Positions 1 to 7,314 of a stretch of 24,720 nucleotides of DNA are shown here, in pieces. Each line of letters opens with the position of its first letter. Positions within the stretch are counted from its first letter, which is position 1. A program made the translations under genes and the position numbers. The notes under the pieces are model-generated. The model worked only from the letters and a program-made list of their open reading frames with translations, was not told where the DNA came from and ran no database searches. The stretch is from a virus. The stretch covers positions 1-24,720 of the IMG/VR virus record IMGVR_UViG_3300028854_000048; one strand, written 5' to 3'.

Positions 1-487
1 TTCCTTGTGAACCAGTTACACCAGTTGTTCCCTGTGTTCCTTGATTGCCTTGGTTTCCCTGATTTCCTTGTGAACCAGTTGTTCCAGTTACTCCTTGCGT
101 TCCTTGATTTCCTTGTGGACCGGTTTCTCCAATACTTCCTTGTGGACCTGTTTCTCCAATACTTCCTTGTGGACCTTGTGGACCTGTTTCTCCAATACTT
201 CCTTGTGGTCCGGTTTCTCCATCAAGTCCTTGTGGACCGGTTTCTCCTATATCTCCTTGTGGACCTTGTGGTCCACCAAATGAGCCTTGTGGTCCTTGTG
301 GTCCTTGCGGTCCTTGGCTTCCGCCGCCACCAGAAGCAATAACAATTCCACCCGGAGTTATACCATCAGATAATCGCAATTCTGGTATAGATTGTTCATA
401 GAAAATTTTTCCAGCTTCTCCAATAAAAATATTGGCGTTGGCTCCGGGAACTCTACTGGACCAAATTTTTTGTAAATTATCTGACAT
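1..487 (-). CDS. Collagen-like phage tail fibre protein (3' end outside the window)
   Basis: Translation from ATG at 487 on the minus strand gives a globular N-terminus followed, from about residue 58, by Gly-X-Y triplets (GPQG, GETG, GSIG, GNQG) up to the window edge. The N-terminal part contains [10 protein letters not shown] and [11 protein letters not shown], the pattern common at the start of phage tail-fibre and tropism-determinant proteins. The collagen section should form a trimeric triple-helical stalk on the virion, exposed for host contact. The start lies 3 nt after the stop of the upstream gene, so the two are probably translationally coupled. The DNA is strongly repetitive (9-bp triplet units at about 95-320). 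Plus-strand reading frames here are shadows of the repeat. The C-terminal tip, which would show receptor function, is not visible. Confidence 0.85.
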   Translation of the reverse strand, partial: MSDNLQKIWSSRVPGANANIFIGEAGKIFYEQSIPELRLSDGITPGGIVIASGGGGSQGPQGPQGPQGSFGGPQGPQGDIGETGPQGLDGETGPQGSIGETGPQGPQGSIGETGPQGSIGETGPQGNQGTQGVTGTTGSQGNQGNQGNQGTQGTTGVTGSQG

Positions 488-490
488 TGA

Positions 491-883
491 TTACTCTTCT
501 GGAAAGTCGCTGTCTGTTGCAACAGCTAATCCTGCATTTCTTTTTATGGTTTCTAATTCAGCATCGGTTCCAGCATTCTTTGCACCACATACACATTCCC
601 CTTCACAATCACATGCTTCGCCATCATATACCGAATCAACTCCTGCAATTTTTTTCAATAATTCTATTTTTTGTTGTAATGGTGGAACCATTGCATCAGT
701 TTCATCTGAAGTAGCAACATGATCTGTAAAATTATCTTCGTTACCACCCGGTTCAATTTTTGTTACTGTTTGTATAATTGGTTGGGGAACAAGAGGAACA
801 GGTGATATAGTTGGCACTGGTGCCAATGCAGCCGCGTCAATTAAATTAGCTAAACTACGTAAAAATTCAGCAGTTGTATTCAT
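491..883 (-). CDS. Small late protein with a Cys-rich motif, unknown function
   Basis: About 130 residues. A longer start exists at 898, but the ATG at 883 has GGAG eight nucleotides upstream while the 898 ATG has no ribosome binding site, so 883 is chosen. The N-terminus is helical (LRSLANLIDAAA), followed by a Pro/Val-rich linker and a C-terminal cluster of five cysteines (CDCEGECVCG) that could bind metal. A late promoter octamer GATAAATA lies at 917-924 and gives a leader of about 28 nt. Directly upstream of the collagen-like tail gene, so it may be a tail or assembly component. I do not recognise the family. Confidence 0.7.
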   Translation of the reverse strand: MNTTAEFLRSLANLIDAAALAPVPTISPVPLVPQPIIQTVTKIEPGGNEDNFTDHVATSDETDAMVPPLQQKIELLKKIAGVDSVYDGEACDCEGECVCGAKNAGTDAELETIKRNAGLAVATDSDFPEE

Positions 884-916
884 AAAACCACACTCCATTA
901 CGCTATTCTATAAAAC

Positions 917-924
917 TATTTATC
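917..924 (-). promoter_or_regulatory. T4-type late promoter (GATAAATA)
   Basis: Minus-strand octamer GATAAATA followed by G, close to the T4 late consensus TATAAATA. The predicted +1 is near 911, leaving a short leader with a GGAG ribosome binding site before the ATG at 883. Confidence 0.6.
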
Positions 925-939
925 GTTAACAGATTTTTC

Positions 940-968
940 TTGTATATCTTTGTGTTATAGTATATGAT
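940..968 (+). promoter_or_regulatory. Probable sigma70-type promoter
   Basis: TTGTAT at 940-945 and TATGAT at 963-968 with a 17-nt spacer. The predicted +1 at about 975 is only 6 nt before the endonuclease ATG at 981. The -35 box is a weak match. Confidence 0.4.
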
Positions 969-980
969 GTTAAATAAGAT

Positions 981-1949
981 ATGTCTTATAAAAAACTCAC
1001 AACCGAAGAATTTATTGAAAGGGCAAAATTAATTCATGGTGATATTTTTGACTATACTTGTTCTGAATATAGCGGTATTTTATATAAAATAAAAATTAGA
1101 TGTAGAAAACATGGAATTTTTAAACAAATTGCAAATAGTCATTTAACTGGTAGTAAATGTCCTCTTTGTAATTTAGAAACCAGAACCAAAACACTAATTA
1201 CTTTTATTAAAGAAGCTAACTTAATATACAATAATAAATTTTTATATAATAAATTTGTTTATAAAACCTCTCATACCAAAGGAACAATTATATGTAATAT
1301 TGGCCATGAATTTGAGCAATCTCCAGCATCTCATCTACAAGGATTTGGATGTCCAAAATGCAATGTTCAAAACCGAGCACAGCGCAGTAAACAAACTACA
1401 AAACATTTCATAAACAAATCAAAATTAGTGCATGATGATATATATGAATATGACTGTTCCGAATATATTGGTCGTAATACAAAAATAAAAATTAGATGTA
1501 AAATACATGGTATTTTTGAACAGTTTCCGGGAAATCATTATGCTGGATATGGATGTCAAATATGTAAATCATCACATGGAGAAATTATTATACAAAACTT
1601 TTTAAATAAAAAAGAATTAATTTATCAAAAAGGATATATAATTTCAAAATGTAAAAATAAGAAAACATTACCTTTTGATTTTGCAGTATTCAGTTGTAAT
1701 ATTTTGCTTTTTCTAATAGAATATCAAGGTAGACAACATTATTCTGCCTCTTCTTTTGGAAGCAAAAAACAAACACCGGAAAAGATGTTTGAAATTATAA
1801 AAGTTCGAGATAAAATCAAAAAAGAATATTGTGAAAATAATAAAATTCCACTACTAATAATTCCATATTGGGATAAAGATAATATAGAAACTATTATGGA
1901 CACTTATATAAGAGAGATAGATGAAAAAAGCAAAATTAATAATTATTGA
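981..1949 (+). CDS. Free-standing homing-type endonuclease with Zn repeats (DUF723-like), copy 1
   Basis: 322 residues. Three repeats of the form K-I-x-C-x-x-HG-x-F-x-Q...H-x-x-G-x-x-C-x-x-C occupy about residues 30-210; each carries Cys/His that probably bind zinc and read DNA. The C-terminal domain has GE, FDFAVF and IEYQGRQHY followed by RDKIKKEYC and IPLLIIPY, a PD-(D/E)XK or Vsr-like nuclease layout. Such proteins are common as mobile free-standing genes in phages. It sits between a late tail gene and uvsW, and its last 29 nt overlap the uvsW start, consistent with invasion next to a conserved gene. Two related copies occur at 3935-4876 and 12664-13803. Nuclease activity and target site are inferred. 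Confidence 0.8.
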   Translation: MSYKKLTTEEFIERAKLIHGDIFDYTCSEYSGILYKIKIRCRKHGIFKQIANSHLTGSKCPLCNLETRTKTLITFIKEANLIYNNKFLYNKFVYKTSHTKGTIICNIGHEFEQSPASHLQGFGCPKCNVQNRAQRSKQTTKHFINKSKLVHDDIYEYDCSEYIGRNTKIKIRCKIHGIFEQFPGNHYAGYGCQICKSSHGEIIIQNFLNKKELIYQKGYIISKCKNKKTLPFDFAVFSCNILLFLIEYQGRQHYSASSFGSKKQTPEKMFEIIKVRDKIKKEYCENNKIPLLIIPYWDKDNIETIMDTYIREIDEKSKINNY

Positions 1950-3387
1950 TGAAGTAAATTGTAAATTTGAAAATTTAGATGCGAAAGATCGTCAATATCT
2001 TTATAAAAAAAGTAAAATATTTAATCCTGCAAATAGATTCATTCCTAGTGTAAGGTTGGGTCGATGGGATGGATGTGTATATTATTTTACTATTGGTGGG
2101 GCTACTTATATCAATTTATTGGAACCAATTATAGAATATCTTACAGAACAAGATTATGAGATTGAACTTGAGGATAAAAGAACATATAATCGCGATTTTG
2201 TTTTTGACCAAATTGATAATAATTGTGTATCTAATTTTGTTTGGCCAGAAGATAGTCCAATTGCTGGTCAACCAATTATGTTACGTGATCATCAAACAGA
2301 ATCAATAAATATATTCTTGAAAAATTTACAGGGCATCCAATCTATGCCAACTTCATCGGGGAAAAGTTTAATAACTTCTATTTTATCTAAAAAAGTAGAA
2401 AAATATGGAAGAAGTATAGTTATTGTTCCAAATAAAGATTTGATTACACAAACTGAAAAATATTACAAAATGTTAAATTTAGATGTTGGTGTATATTATG
2501 GCGATAGGAAAGAATTTTTTAAGAAGCATACTATTTGCACGTGGCAAAGTCTTGAAAAACTTCACCAATCTGCAATTGATATTGGAATTGGAGAACCAGT
2601 AACATTTTCTGATTTTATAGATAATGTTGTTGCTGTAATAGTTGACGAGGCACATGGAATTCGTGGCACTGTATTAAAAGATATGATGTGTAAGGAATTT
2701 GCACATATTCCAATTCGTTGGGCATTAACGGGAACTATTCCAAAAGAACCATTTGAAATTATTAATCTTACTATTTCCATTGGTGAAGTTATTCATAAAT
2801 TGGCTACATCTGATTTACAAGATGTTGGTATTATTAGCACATGCGATGTTAAAATTCATCAAATGATTGACAACCGAGAATTTACTAATTATGCAGCGGA
2901 ATATGATTTTTTGGTTACAGATAAAGATCGTTTAGAATATGTATCTTCTCTTATAACCAACGCTGCATTAACTGGAAATGTGTTAGTTTTGGTTGGAAGA
3001 AAAGAAACAGGTATAAAATTACAAAAATTGATACCAGATAGTGTATTTTTATCTGGTGCTACAAAATCATCTATTCGTAAAGAACATTATGATGAAGTTA
3101 AAATCAGTAATAGTAAAGTAATTATTGCAACCAGTGGTATTGCGGCTGTTGGGATCGATGTTCCAAGATTAAATACATTAATTCTCTTTGAACCGGGTAA
3201 AAGTTTTATTCGGACGGTGCAAAGTATTGGAAGAGTTCTGAGAACTGCATTTGATAAAAATCACGCAACTATTTTAGATATATGTTCCACGTGTAAATTC
3301 AGCAAACGACATCTTACTTCTAGAAAAAAATGGTATAACGAACAAAAGTTTCCGTTTTCAATTCAAAAAGTTATATGGCAAAAATAA
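1921..3387 (+). CDS. uvsW: UvsW-like DEAH-box DNA/RNA helicase
   Basis: 488 residues, close to T4 UvsW (about 500). An N-terminal substrate-binding domain (about 1-115) with RLGRWDG precedes the superfamily 2 core: Walker A PTSSGKS (143-149), DEAH box at 242-245 within IVDEAHG, motif III TGT (269-271), and in the second RecA lobe SGIAAVGIDVP and motif VI QSIGRVLR (433-440). In T4, UvsW unwinds branched intermediates and R-loops and controls the switch from origin- to recombination-dependent replication. The start overlaps the upstream endonuclease by 29 nt, with a weak GAGAG ribosome binding site. Assignment rests on motif order, length and phage context. Confidence 0.92.
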   Translation: MKKAKLIIIDEVNCKFENLDAKDRQYLYKKSKIFNPANRFIPSVRLGRWDGCVYYFTIGGATYINLLEPIIEYLTEQDYEIELEDKRTYNRDFVFDQIDNNCVSNFVWPEDSPIAGQPIMLRDHQTESINIFLKNLQGIQSMPTSSGKSLITSILSKKVEKYGRSIVIVPNKDLITQTEKYYKMLNLDVGVYYGDRKEFFKKHTICTWQSLEKLHQSAIDIGIGEPVTFSDFIDNVVAVIVDEAHGIRGTVLKDMMCKEFAHIPIRWALTGTIPKEPFEIINLTISIGEVIHKLATSDLQDVGIISTCDVKIHQMIDNREFTNYAAEYDFLVTDKDRLEYVSSLITNAALTGNVLVLVGRKETGIKLQKLIPDSVFLSGATKSSIRKEHYDEVKISNSKVIIATSGIAAVGIDVPRLNTLILFEPGKSFIRTVQSIGRVLRTAFDKNHATILDICSTCKFSKRHLTSRKKWYNEQKFPFSIQKVIWQK

Positions 3388-3392
3388 ACACA

Positions 3393-3421
3393 TTGACAAT
3401 TGATAAGTAAGGAGTTATAAT
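3393..3421 (+). promoter_or_regulatory. Strong sigma70-type promoter with start codon at +1
   Basis: TTGACA 3393-3398, 17-nt spacer, TATAAT 3416-3421, both perfect. Six bases later the ATG at 3428 sits exactly at predicted +1. AAGGAG at 3408-3413 lies inside the spacer, so it is absent from RNA made here. Confidence 0.75.
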
Positions 3422-3427
3422 AAAAGA

Positions 3428-3949
3428 ATGCTTATATTAAATGAAGAAAACAATCCTATAGATTTAAATTTAATTCCAGATCAATGTGATTTGTATTTTT
3501 GGGTTTTCGATAATAGCACGGGATTCAAAGATTATTTTTGCGTTCCATTATTAATGCTTGAATCTTTCTATTCACCAACAATAAAGTTACGTCTAACTAC
3601 AAACAAATCGCGTAAAAATGAAAAAAATTATTTTTTAAATGTCCCATCGGATTATCAAATTTTAATTGGTGAACCAACTTGTGGAGATTTAGAAATTAAT
3701 CCAATTACAAGTATTAGTTCCCGACATTTTAATGCTTTTTCAGTGAATCCAATGTCATCTTTCACTGCTGATTATCTACATTTGGAAGTAGAAGATGTTT
3801 TACCAGCCGTAAAATGGTTTATGCCGAAAACTAAAACTGGTCAATTATTATGTATTCCACTTGAAAATTGTCATAGACCAGAATGTATTTATTTAGTTAG
3901 AGAAATGCCAAAATCATTAGAAATTATTCAAAGTTCAAATGCGTGGTAA
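3428..3949 (+). CDS. Conserved-looking hypothetical protein, 173 aa
   Basis: 173 residues, soluble, no signal peptide or membrane segment. The sequence is mixed alpha/beta with a central segment NPITSISSRHFNAFSVNP. I do not recognise the family. It has its own perfect sigma70-type promoter and is predicted to be translated from a leaderless mRNA, which points to early expression. Its 3' end overlaps the tail of the minus-strand endonuclease gene by 15 bp. It lies between uvsW and the clamp-loader gene, so a role in replication or takeover is possible but unproven. Confidence 0.75.
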   Translation: MLILNEENNPIDLNLIPDQCDLYFWVFDNSTGFKDYFCVPLLMLESFYSPTIKLRLTTNKSRKNEKNYFLNVPSDYQILIGEPTCGDLEINPITSISSRHFNAFSVNPMSSFTADYLHLEVEDVLPAVKWFMPKTKTGQLLCIPLENCHRPECIYLVREMPKSLEIIQSSNAW

Positions 3950-4876
3950 ATTATCCAAGAAATTTTTAATACAGACAGAAATATTTTTCTCTTTATATGA
4001 AATTAATAATAATGGAACATTGTTCTTGGCGCAATAATTTAATTTAATCATATCTCTTTTTTGTAACTTCTCAAATTCTATTTTTCCACCGTAAAATTTT
4101 ATAGGTTTATAATGTTGTCCACCTTGAAATTCTATAAGACCTATTAATTTTTGGTTTAAAAATATTGCAAAATCAAAGGGTAATACTTTTTTATTTTTAC
4201 ATTCTGGTATTTTAAACTGAACTTTGTAATCGATATTATAATCTTGCAAAAAATTTTCTGTAGCTTGTTCTCCTTTAGATTTTATACATTTAGGACAACC
4301 ACATCCATTTAAATGACTAATAGGTTCTTGTTTAAAATCTCCGTGTAATGGGCAAGTAATAATTATTTTTGTTTTTGAATTTACATATATTGCTCGTTCA
4401 TAGGAAAATTTTCTTCTATGGATTTCCGTTGCTAATGTTATAAATTCTTCAAGAGAATAACGAGAGCTTGCTGCTGTTGCTTCCATTCCGCATGTATAAC
4501 ACCCTTGACCAGTTAAATGGTTATTTGGACGTATTAAAAAATCTCCATGTTTCTGACATGTTATTATTAATTTAATATTCCATCCTTTATAAATTGATTT
4601 TTCATAAAAATATCTATCTTTATGTATATTCATGGCAGAATTAATAAACCAAGCTGTTGTTTTTGTTCTTGCCTTAGCACCCGATATTAATCCACATTTA
4701 GGACAACCACATCCATCCAAATGATCATTTGCTTTTTGTTTGAATTCTCCGTGTAATGGGCAAGTAATTATTACTTTATTGAATATACCAGTGTATGTTG
4801 TTAATATATAAGAATATTTAAAATTATGAACAATATTTGCTCTTTCTATAAAATTTTCTGTAATATAAATATTCAA
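3935..4876 (-). CDS. Free-standing homing-type endonuclease with Zn repeats (DUF723-like), copy 2
   Basis: 313 residues, start codon TTG at 4876 with AAGGG about 11 nt upstream. Three Cys/His repeats (CPLHGEF...HLDGCGCPKC and relatives) cover about residues 30-205, then a nuclease domain with GE, LPFDFAIF, IEFQGGQHY, KRDMIKLNYC and VPLLLISY. Same architecture as the copies at 981 and 12664 but on the opposite strand. Its N-terminus (NIYITENF) resembles that of the 12664 copy. The gene is wedged between an early hypothetical gene and the promoter of the clamp-loader operon, a typical mobile-gene position. Target and activity are inferred. Confidence 0.8.
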   Translation of the reverse strand: MNIYITENFIERANIVHNFKYSYILTTYTGIFNKVIITCPLHGEFKQKANDHLDGCGCPKCGLISGAKARTKTTAWFINSAMNIHKDRYFYEKSIYKGWNIKLIITCQKHGDFLIRPNNHLTGQGCYTCGMEATAASSRYSLEEFITLATEIHRRKFSYERAIYVNSKTKIIITCPLHGDFKQEPISHLNGCGCPKCIKSKGEQATENFLQDYNIDYKVQFKIPECKNKKVLPFDFAIFLNQKLIGLIEFQGGQHYKPIKFYGGKIEFEKLQKRDMIKLNYCAKNNVPLLLISYKEKNISVCIKNFLDNLPRI

Positions 4877-4889
4877 TGAATATTTACCC

Positions 4890-4917
4890 TTGACATTTCT
4901 TAAAATAAGAGTAATAA
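4890..4917 (+). promoter_or_regulatory. Sigma70-type promoter of the clamp-loader operon, start codon at +1
   Basis: TTGACA 4890-4895, 16-nt spacer, TAATAA 4912-4917. Six bases then separate the -10 box from the ATG at 4924, so the start codon falls on predicted +1. An alternative -10 (TAATAA at 4915) would have a 19-nt spacer. Confidence 0.6.
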
Positions 4918-4923
4918 TAAACT

Positions 4924-5124
4924 ATGTTCCATAATTATTCTAATCCAGAACCATATATGTTTGATGATCTTGTTTGGATGGCAATATGGGAAGAAATTAA
5001 AGGATGGGATATAAATGTTCCAAATGAATACAATGGGTATATGGGAGCTACAGGAAATCATGTAACAGCCATATATAAAGCTATAGTAGATGTATCTACA
5101 AAAAATTCTAAAGAGATTAAATAA
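4924..5124 (+). CDS. Small hypothetical protein (66 aa), first gene of the clamp-loader operon
   Basis: 66 residues, acidic and aromatic-rich (DDLVWMAIWEEIKGWDINVP), probably helical. The stop codon overlaps the ATG of gp62 (TAATG), so translation is coupled. There is no good ribosome binding site, and the ATG is at the predicted transcription start. Function unknown; its position suggests a replication-linked or regulatory role. The antisense frame at 4900-5139 is judged a shadow. Confidence 0.7.
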   Translation: MFHNYSNPEPYMFDDLVWMAIWEEIKGWDINVPNEYNGYMGATGNHVTAIYKAIVDVSTKNSKEIK

Positions 5125-5609
5125 TGGCAATAAAATCAAAAAAAGAGTATAATGATAAATTAGCTATCTGGAATATTATGTCAGCAGCAGACAAAAAAGA
5201 TTATAATTTTTATGATCGTCTAACCAATGATCAAAAGAAACAATTTTCACCTTATCTTTTGATGCGATGGTTTTCAACAGTCGAAGGGATTACTGATATA
5301 TCAAAATATTATACTATTGCAACAAATGAATATATTAATTCAAATTTTTGGGATATTCAAAAGCATAAAAAATTACAGTGGTTATGTATATGTGCGGCTT
5401 CTCCAAGCATTGGAAAACAAAAACATTATTGGCTTGGTAATGCAAAACGAGAAAGCAGTAATTCTTTAAGAAATATTTTAATGGAATGTTTTCCAGATAG
5501 TAAAAGCAATGATATTGATTTAATGCTACGAGTAAATTCAAAAGAGGAAATAAAAGAATGGCTGAAAACGCAACGCGGGTTCGACGAAAAAAATCTGAAA
5601 AACCTATAA
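5124..5609 (+). CDS. 62: Clamp-loader small subunit gp62
   Basis: 161 residues (T4 gp62 is 187). The segment FYDRLTNDQKKQFSPYLLMRW followed by an aromatic helix and WLGNAKRESSN is typical of gp62 in T4-like phages. In T4, gp62 with four gp44 ATPase subunits loads the gp45 sliding clamp on primer-template DNA. The gp44 and gp45 genes are not in this window. The gene starts on the TAATG overlap with the 66-aa gene, and its last 52 nt are shared with the start of the next gene in another frame. Assignment is by motif recognition. Confidence 0.85.
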   Translation: MAIKSKKEYNDKLAIWNIMSAADKKDYNFYDRLTNDQKKQFSPYLLMRWFSTVEGITDISKYYTIATNEYINSNFWDIQKHKKLQWLCICAASPSIGKQKHYWLGNAKRESSNSLRNILMECFPDSKSNDIDLMLRVNSKEEIKEWLKTQRGFDEKNLKNL

Positions 5610-6337
5610 AAAAGCCAAAATATATTAAGACTTCAAAAGAATCCGTTGTTATTAAACCACGTGGTTCATTTAAATGTAAATTCTGTGAAAGAACCTTTTC
5701 AAATGAAAACACAGTAACAATGCATATGTGTGAACAGCGCAGACGATTTAATCAAAAAGATGCTACTTTTTCAAGATTAGGATTTGAAGCATTTATTTCC
5801 ATCCAACATACATATTTTGGTAATGATAAAAAGAATGACGAAGAAGATTTTAGAAAAAGCAATTTTTATCTTGCATGTCTTAAATGGGGTCATTTTGTTA
5901 TAGATATTAAATGTTTAAATCCGAAACAATATCTTAGTTGGCTTTTAAAATTAAATGTTTCAATAGATCAATGGAATAAAGATGAAATATATGATTGTTT
6001 CTTGCAACATTATGTTTTTATAGAAGATAATTGGGATGCATTTCAAAGAAGTTTTCAAAAAATAATATCATGGGGAGAAGAAGTTAATAAACCATATAAC
6101 AAATATTTTGTTGAAGCTGGAACTGCCAGAATATTAACGGATGTTCGTAAAGCATGGGTGAGTGGTTGGGTAATATATTGTAGTGAGAGTGGAAGAGGGT
6201 GGTTAGAATCATTGAATAAAGGTGATTTAGAATTAGTATGGGCATGGGTTGATCCTTCGAGATGGCAAATACAGCTTGAAAAATATCCAATGGAAGTAAC
6301 ACAATTTACAAAAATATGTAAGGATGCGGAACTATAA
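5558..6337 (+). CDS. Zinc-finger protein, unknown function
   Basis: 259 residues. The basic N-terminus (about 1-35) is followed by a C2H2/C2HC-like finger: C40, C43, then H56 and C58. The rest is a long helical domain rich in Trp and aromatics with no motif I recognise. GAGG about 10 nt before the ATG supports this start despite a 52-nt overlap with gp62. The stop overlaps the next ATG (TAATG), tying it into the operon of gp62 and the DnaE-like protein. A nucleic-acid-binding partner in replication is a reasonable inference. Confidence 0.75.
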   Translation: MAENATRVRRKKSEKPIKKPKYIKTSKESVVIKPRGSFKCKFCERTFSNENTVTMHMCEQRRRFNQKDATFSRLGFEAFISIQHTYFGNDKKNDEEDFRKSNFYLACLKWGHFVIDIKCLNPKQYLSWLLKLNVSIDQWNKDEIYDCFLQHYVFIEDNWDAFQRSFQKIISWGEEVNKPYNKYFVEAGTARILTDVRKAWVSGWVIYCSESGRGWLESLNKGDLELVWAWVDPSRWQIQLEKYPMEVTQFTKICKDAEL

Positions 6338-6897
6338 TGGATGTAGATTTAGATTTTCCTTCAAGAAACGATATACTTTCTCATATAGATCATACTGCGG
6401 CCATTTTGGAAAATGGTTCTAAACATCCATCGGGAGTTTATATAACACTAGCTCCACAAAATCCAATTACAGGTTTAGCCAGTATTAATTATAAAAAATC
6501 AGAAGAACTTGGTTATTTTAAGATAGATTTTCTTAATCAATCTGTATATAAAATGGTAAAATCCCCTGCACATCTTGAAGAACTTATATCGAGAGAACCA
6601 AATTGGAAAAAATTACTTGAAAAAGATTTTGTAAATAAACTCGTGCATATTAGCAACTATTCTGATATGATTAAGAAGTTATCGGAACCTATAGATTCTA
6701 TTGAAAAACTATCGATGTTTTTAGCTATAATAAGACCCGGTAAAAAACATCTTCAAGGCTTGCCTTGGAATATTATTAGTAAAACAGTATGGAATAGAGA
6801 AAATAATGATGGCTATACATTCCGCAAATCTCACAGTTATGCATATGCATATTTAGTAATTTTGAATATAAATTTACTTGAAGAACAAGGATATTAA
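6337..6897 (+). CDS. Miniature protein with DNA polymerase III alpha (DnaE) active-site motifs
   Basis: 186 residues. It starts directly with DVDLDFPSR (D2, D4, D6), matching the PDxDxDF catalytic strand of bacterial Pol III alpha. It then shows KHPSGVYIT (29-37; DnaE KHAAGVV), YFKIDFL with D64 (DnaE KFDFLGL, third catalytic Asp), IRPGKKHL (131-138; DnaE RPGP) and FRKSHSYAYAYL (162-173; DnaE FNKSHSAAYA). Real DnaE is over 1000 residues. The PHP, most fingers, thumb and beta-binding parts are absent, so independent polymerase activity is unlikely. Start codon overlaps the upstream stop. I recall relatives in T4-like cyanophages, but their function is not known to me. Confidence 0.8.
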   Translation: MDVDLDFPSRNDILSHIDHTAAILENGSKHPSGVYITLAPQNPITGLASINYKKSEELGYFKIDFLNQSVYKMVKSPAHLEELISREPNWKKLLEKDFVNKLVHISNYSDMIKKLSEPIDSIEKLSMFLAIIRPGKKHLQGLPWNIISKTVWNRENNDGYTFRKSHSYAYAYLVILNINLLEEQGY

Positions 6898-6900
6898 AAT

Positions 6901-7053
6901 ATGGATATGTTAATTTTTATAATAATGCTTGGTGGTTTAATTTGGACTATTGAACCTATTGCAAAAGAATTAAAAAGAGCTAATGATAGAAATGATAGAT
7001 TAGACAAGGAAAAAATATATGGAAAGGATTTTTTTCCAAAAAAGGAAAAGTAA
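6901..7053 (+). CDS. Small single-pass membrane protein (50 aa)
   Basis: 50 residues from ATG at 6901, preceded by AAGGA at about 9 nt. Residues 3-18 (MLIFIIMLGGLIWTIE) form one hydrophobic segment, followed by a charged helix (KELKRANDRNDRLDKEK) and a basic tail. The stop overlaps the next ATG (TAATG). Probably an inner-membrane peptide in the replication operon. Function unknown. Confidence 0.6.
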   Translation: MDMLIFIIMLGGLIWTIEPIAKELKRANDRNDRLDKEKIYGKDFFPKKEK

Positions 7054-7292
7054 TGAGACAAATAAAAAAAATTACATCTTTAAATAGAGTTACCTATGTT
7101 CCCGAATTAATTTTTTTAATTACAAACGAAGATTCTTCTGTTGATAAATTAATTTTTGAAGCTGAAACAAAAACAATTGATAATAAATCTTTGGAACATT
7201 TCCGTAACTTTTTAGATATGCTATTTGAAAGTAGAAATATCGCACCACTTACAGATGAAGAATACCAATCTTTAAAAATAAATGGCCAATGA
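7053..7292 (+). CDS. Hypothetical protein (79 aa)
   Basis: 79 residues, soluble, with a basic N-terminus and an acidic C-terminal helix (PLTDEEYQSL). It is translationally coupled to the small membrane protein through TAATG and lies 22 nt before thyX. No family recognised. The antisense frame at 7094-7327 is a shadow. Confidence 0.6.
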   Translation: MRQIKKITSLNRVTYVPELIFLITNEDSSVDKLIFEAETKTIDNKSLEHFRNFLDMLFESRNIAPLTDEEYQSLKINGQ

Positions 7293-7314
7293 AAAACAAA
7301 CGAGGAGTTCTTAA

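Noticed and set aside
95-320. Possible CRISPR-like array, because of regular short direct repeats
   Set aside because: The periodicity is 9 bp without spacers and matches Gly-X-Y codon triplets, so it is a coding repeat.
7-342. Plus-strand frame rich in Leu/Phe/Asp repeats
   Set aside because: It is the antisense of the collagen-like Gly-X-Y repeats on the minus strand; the minus-strand product has a sensible domain layout and coupling to an upstream gene.
4900-5139. Minus-strand hydrophobic frame opposite the 66-aa gene
   Set aside because: Its aromatic/hydrophobic content mirrors the AT-rich coding strand; no ribosome site, and it conflicts with the coupled clamp-loader operon.
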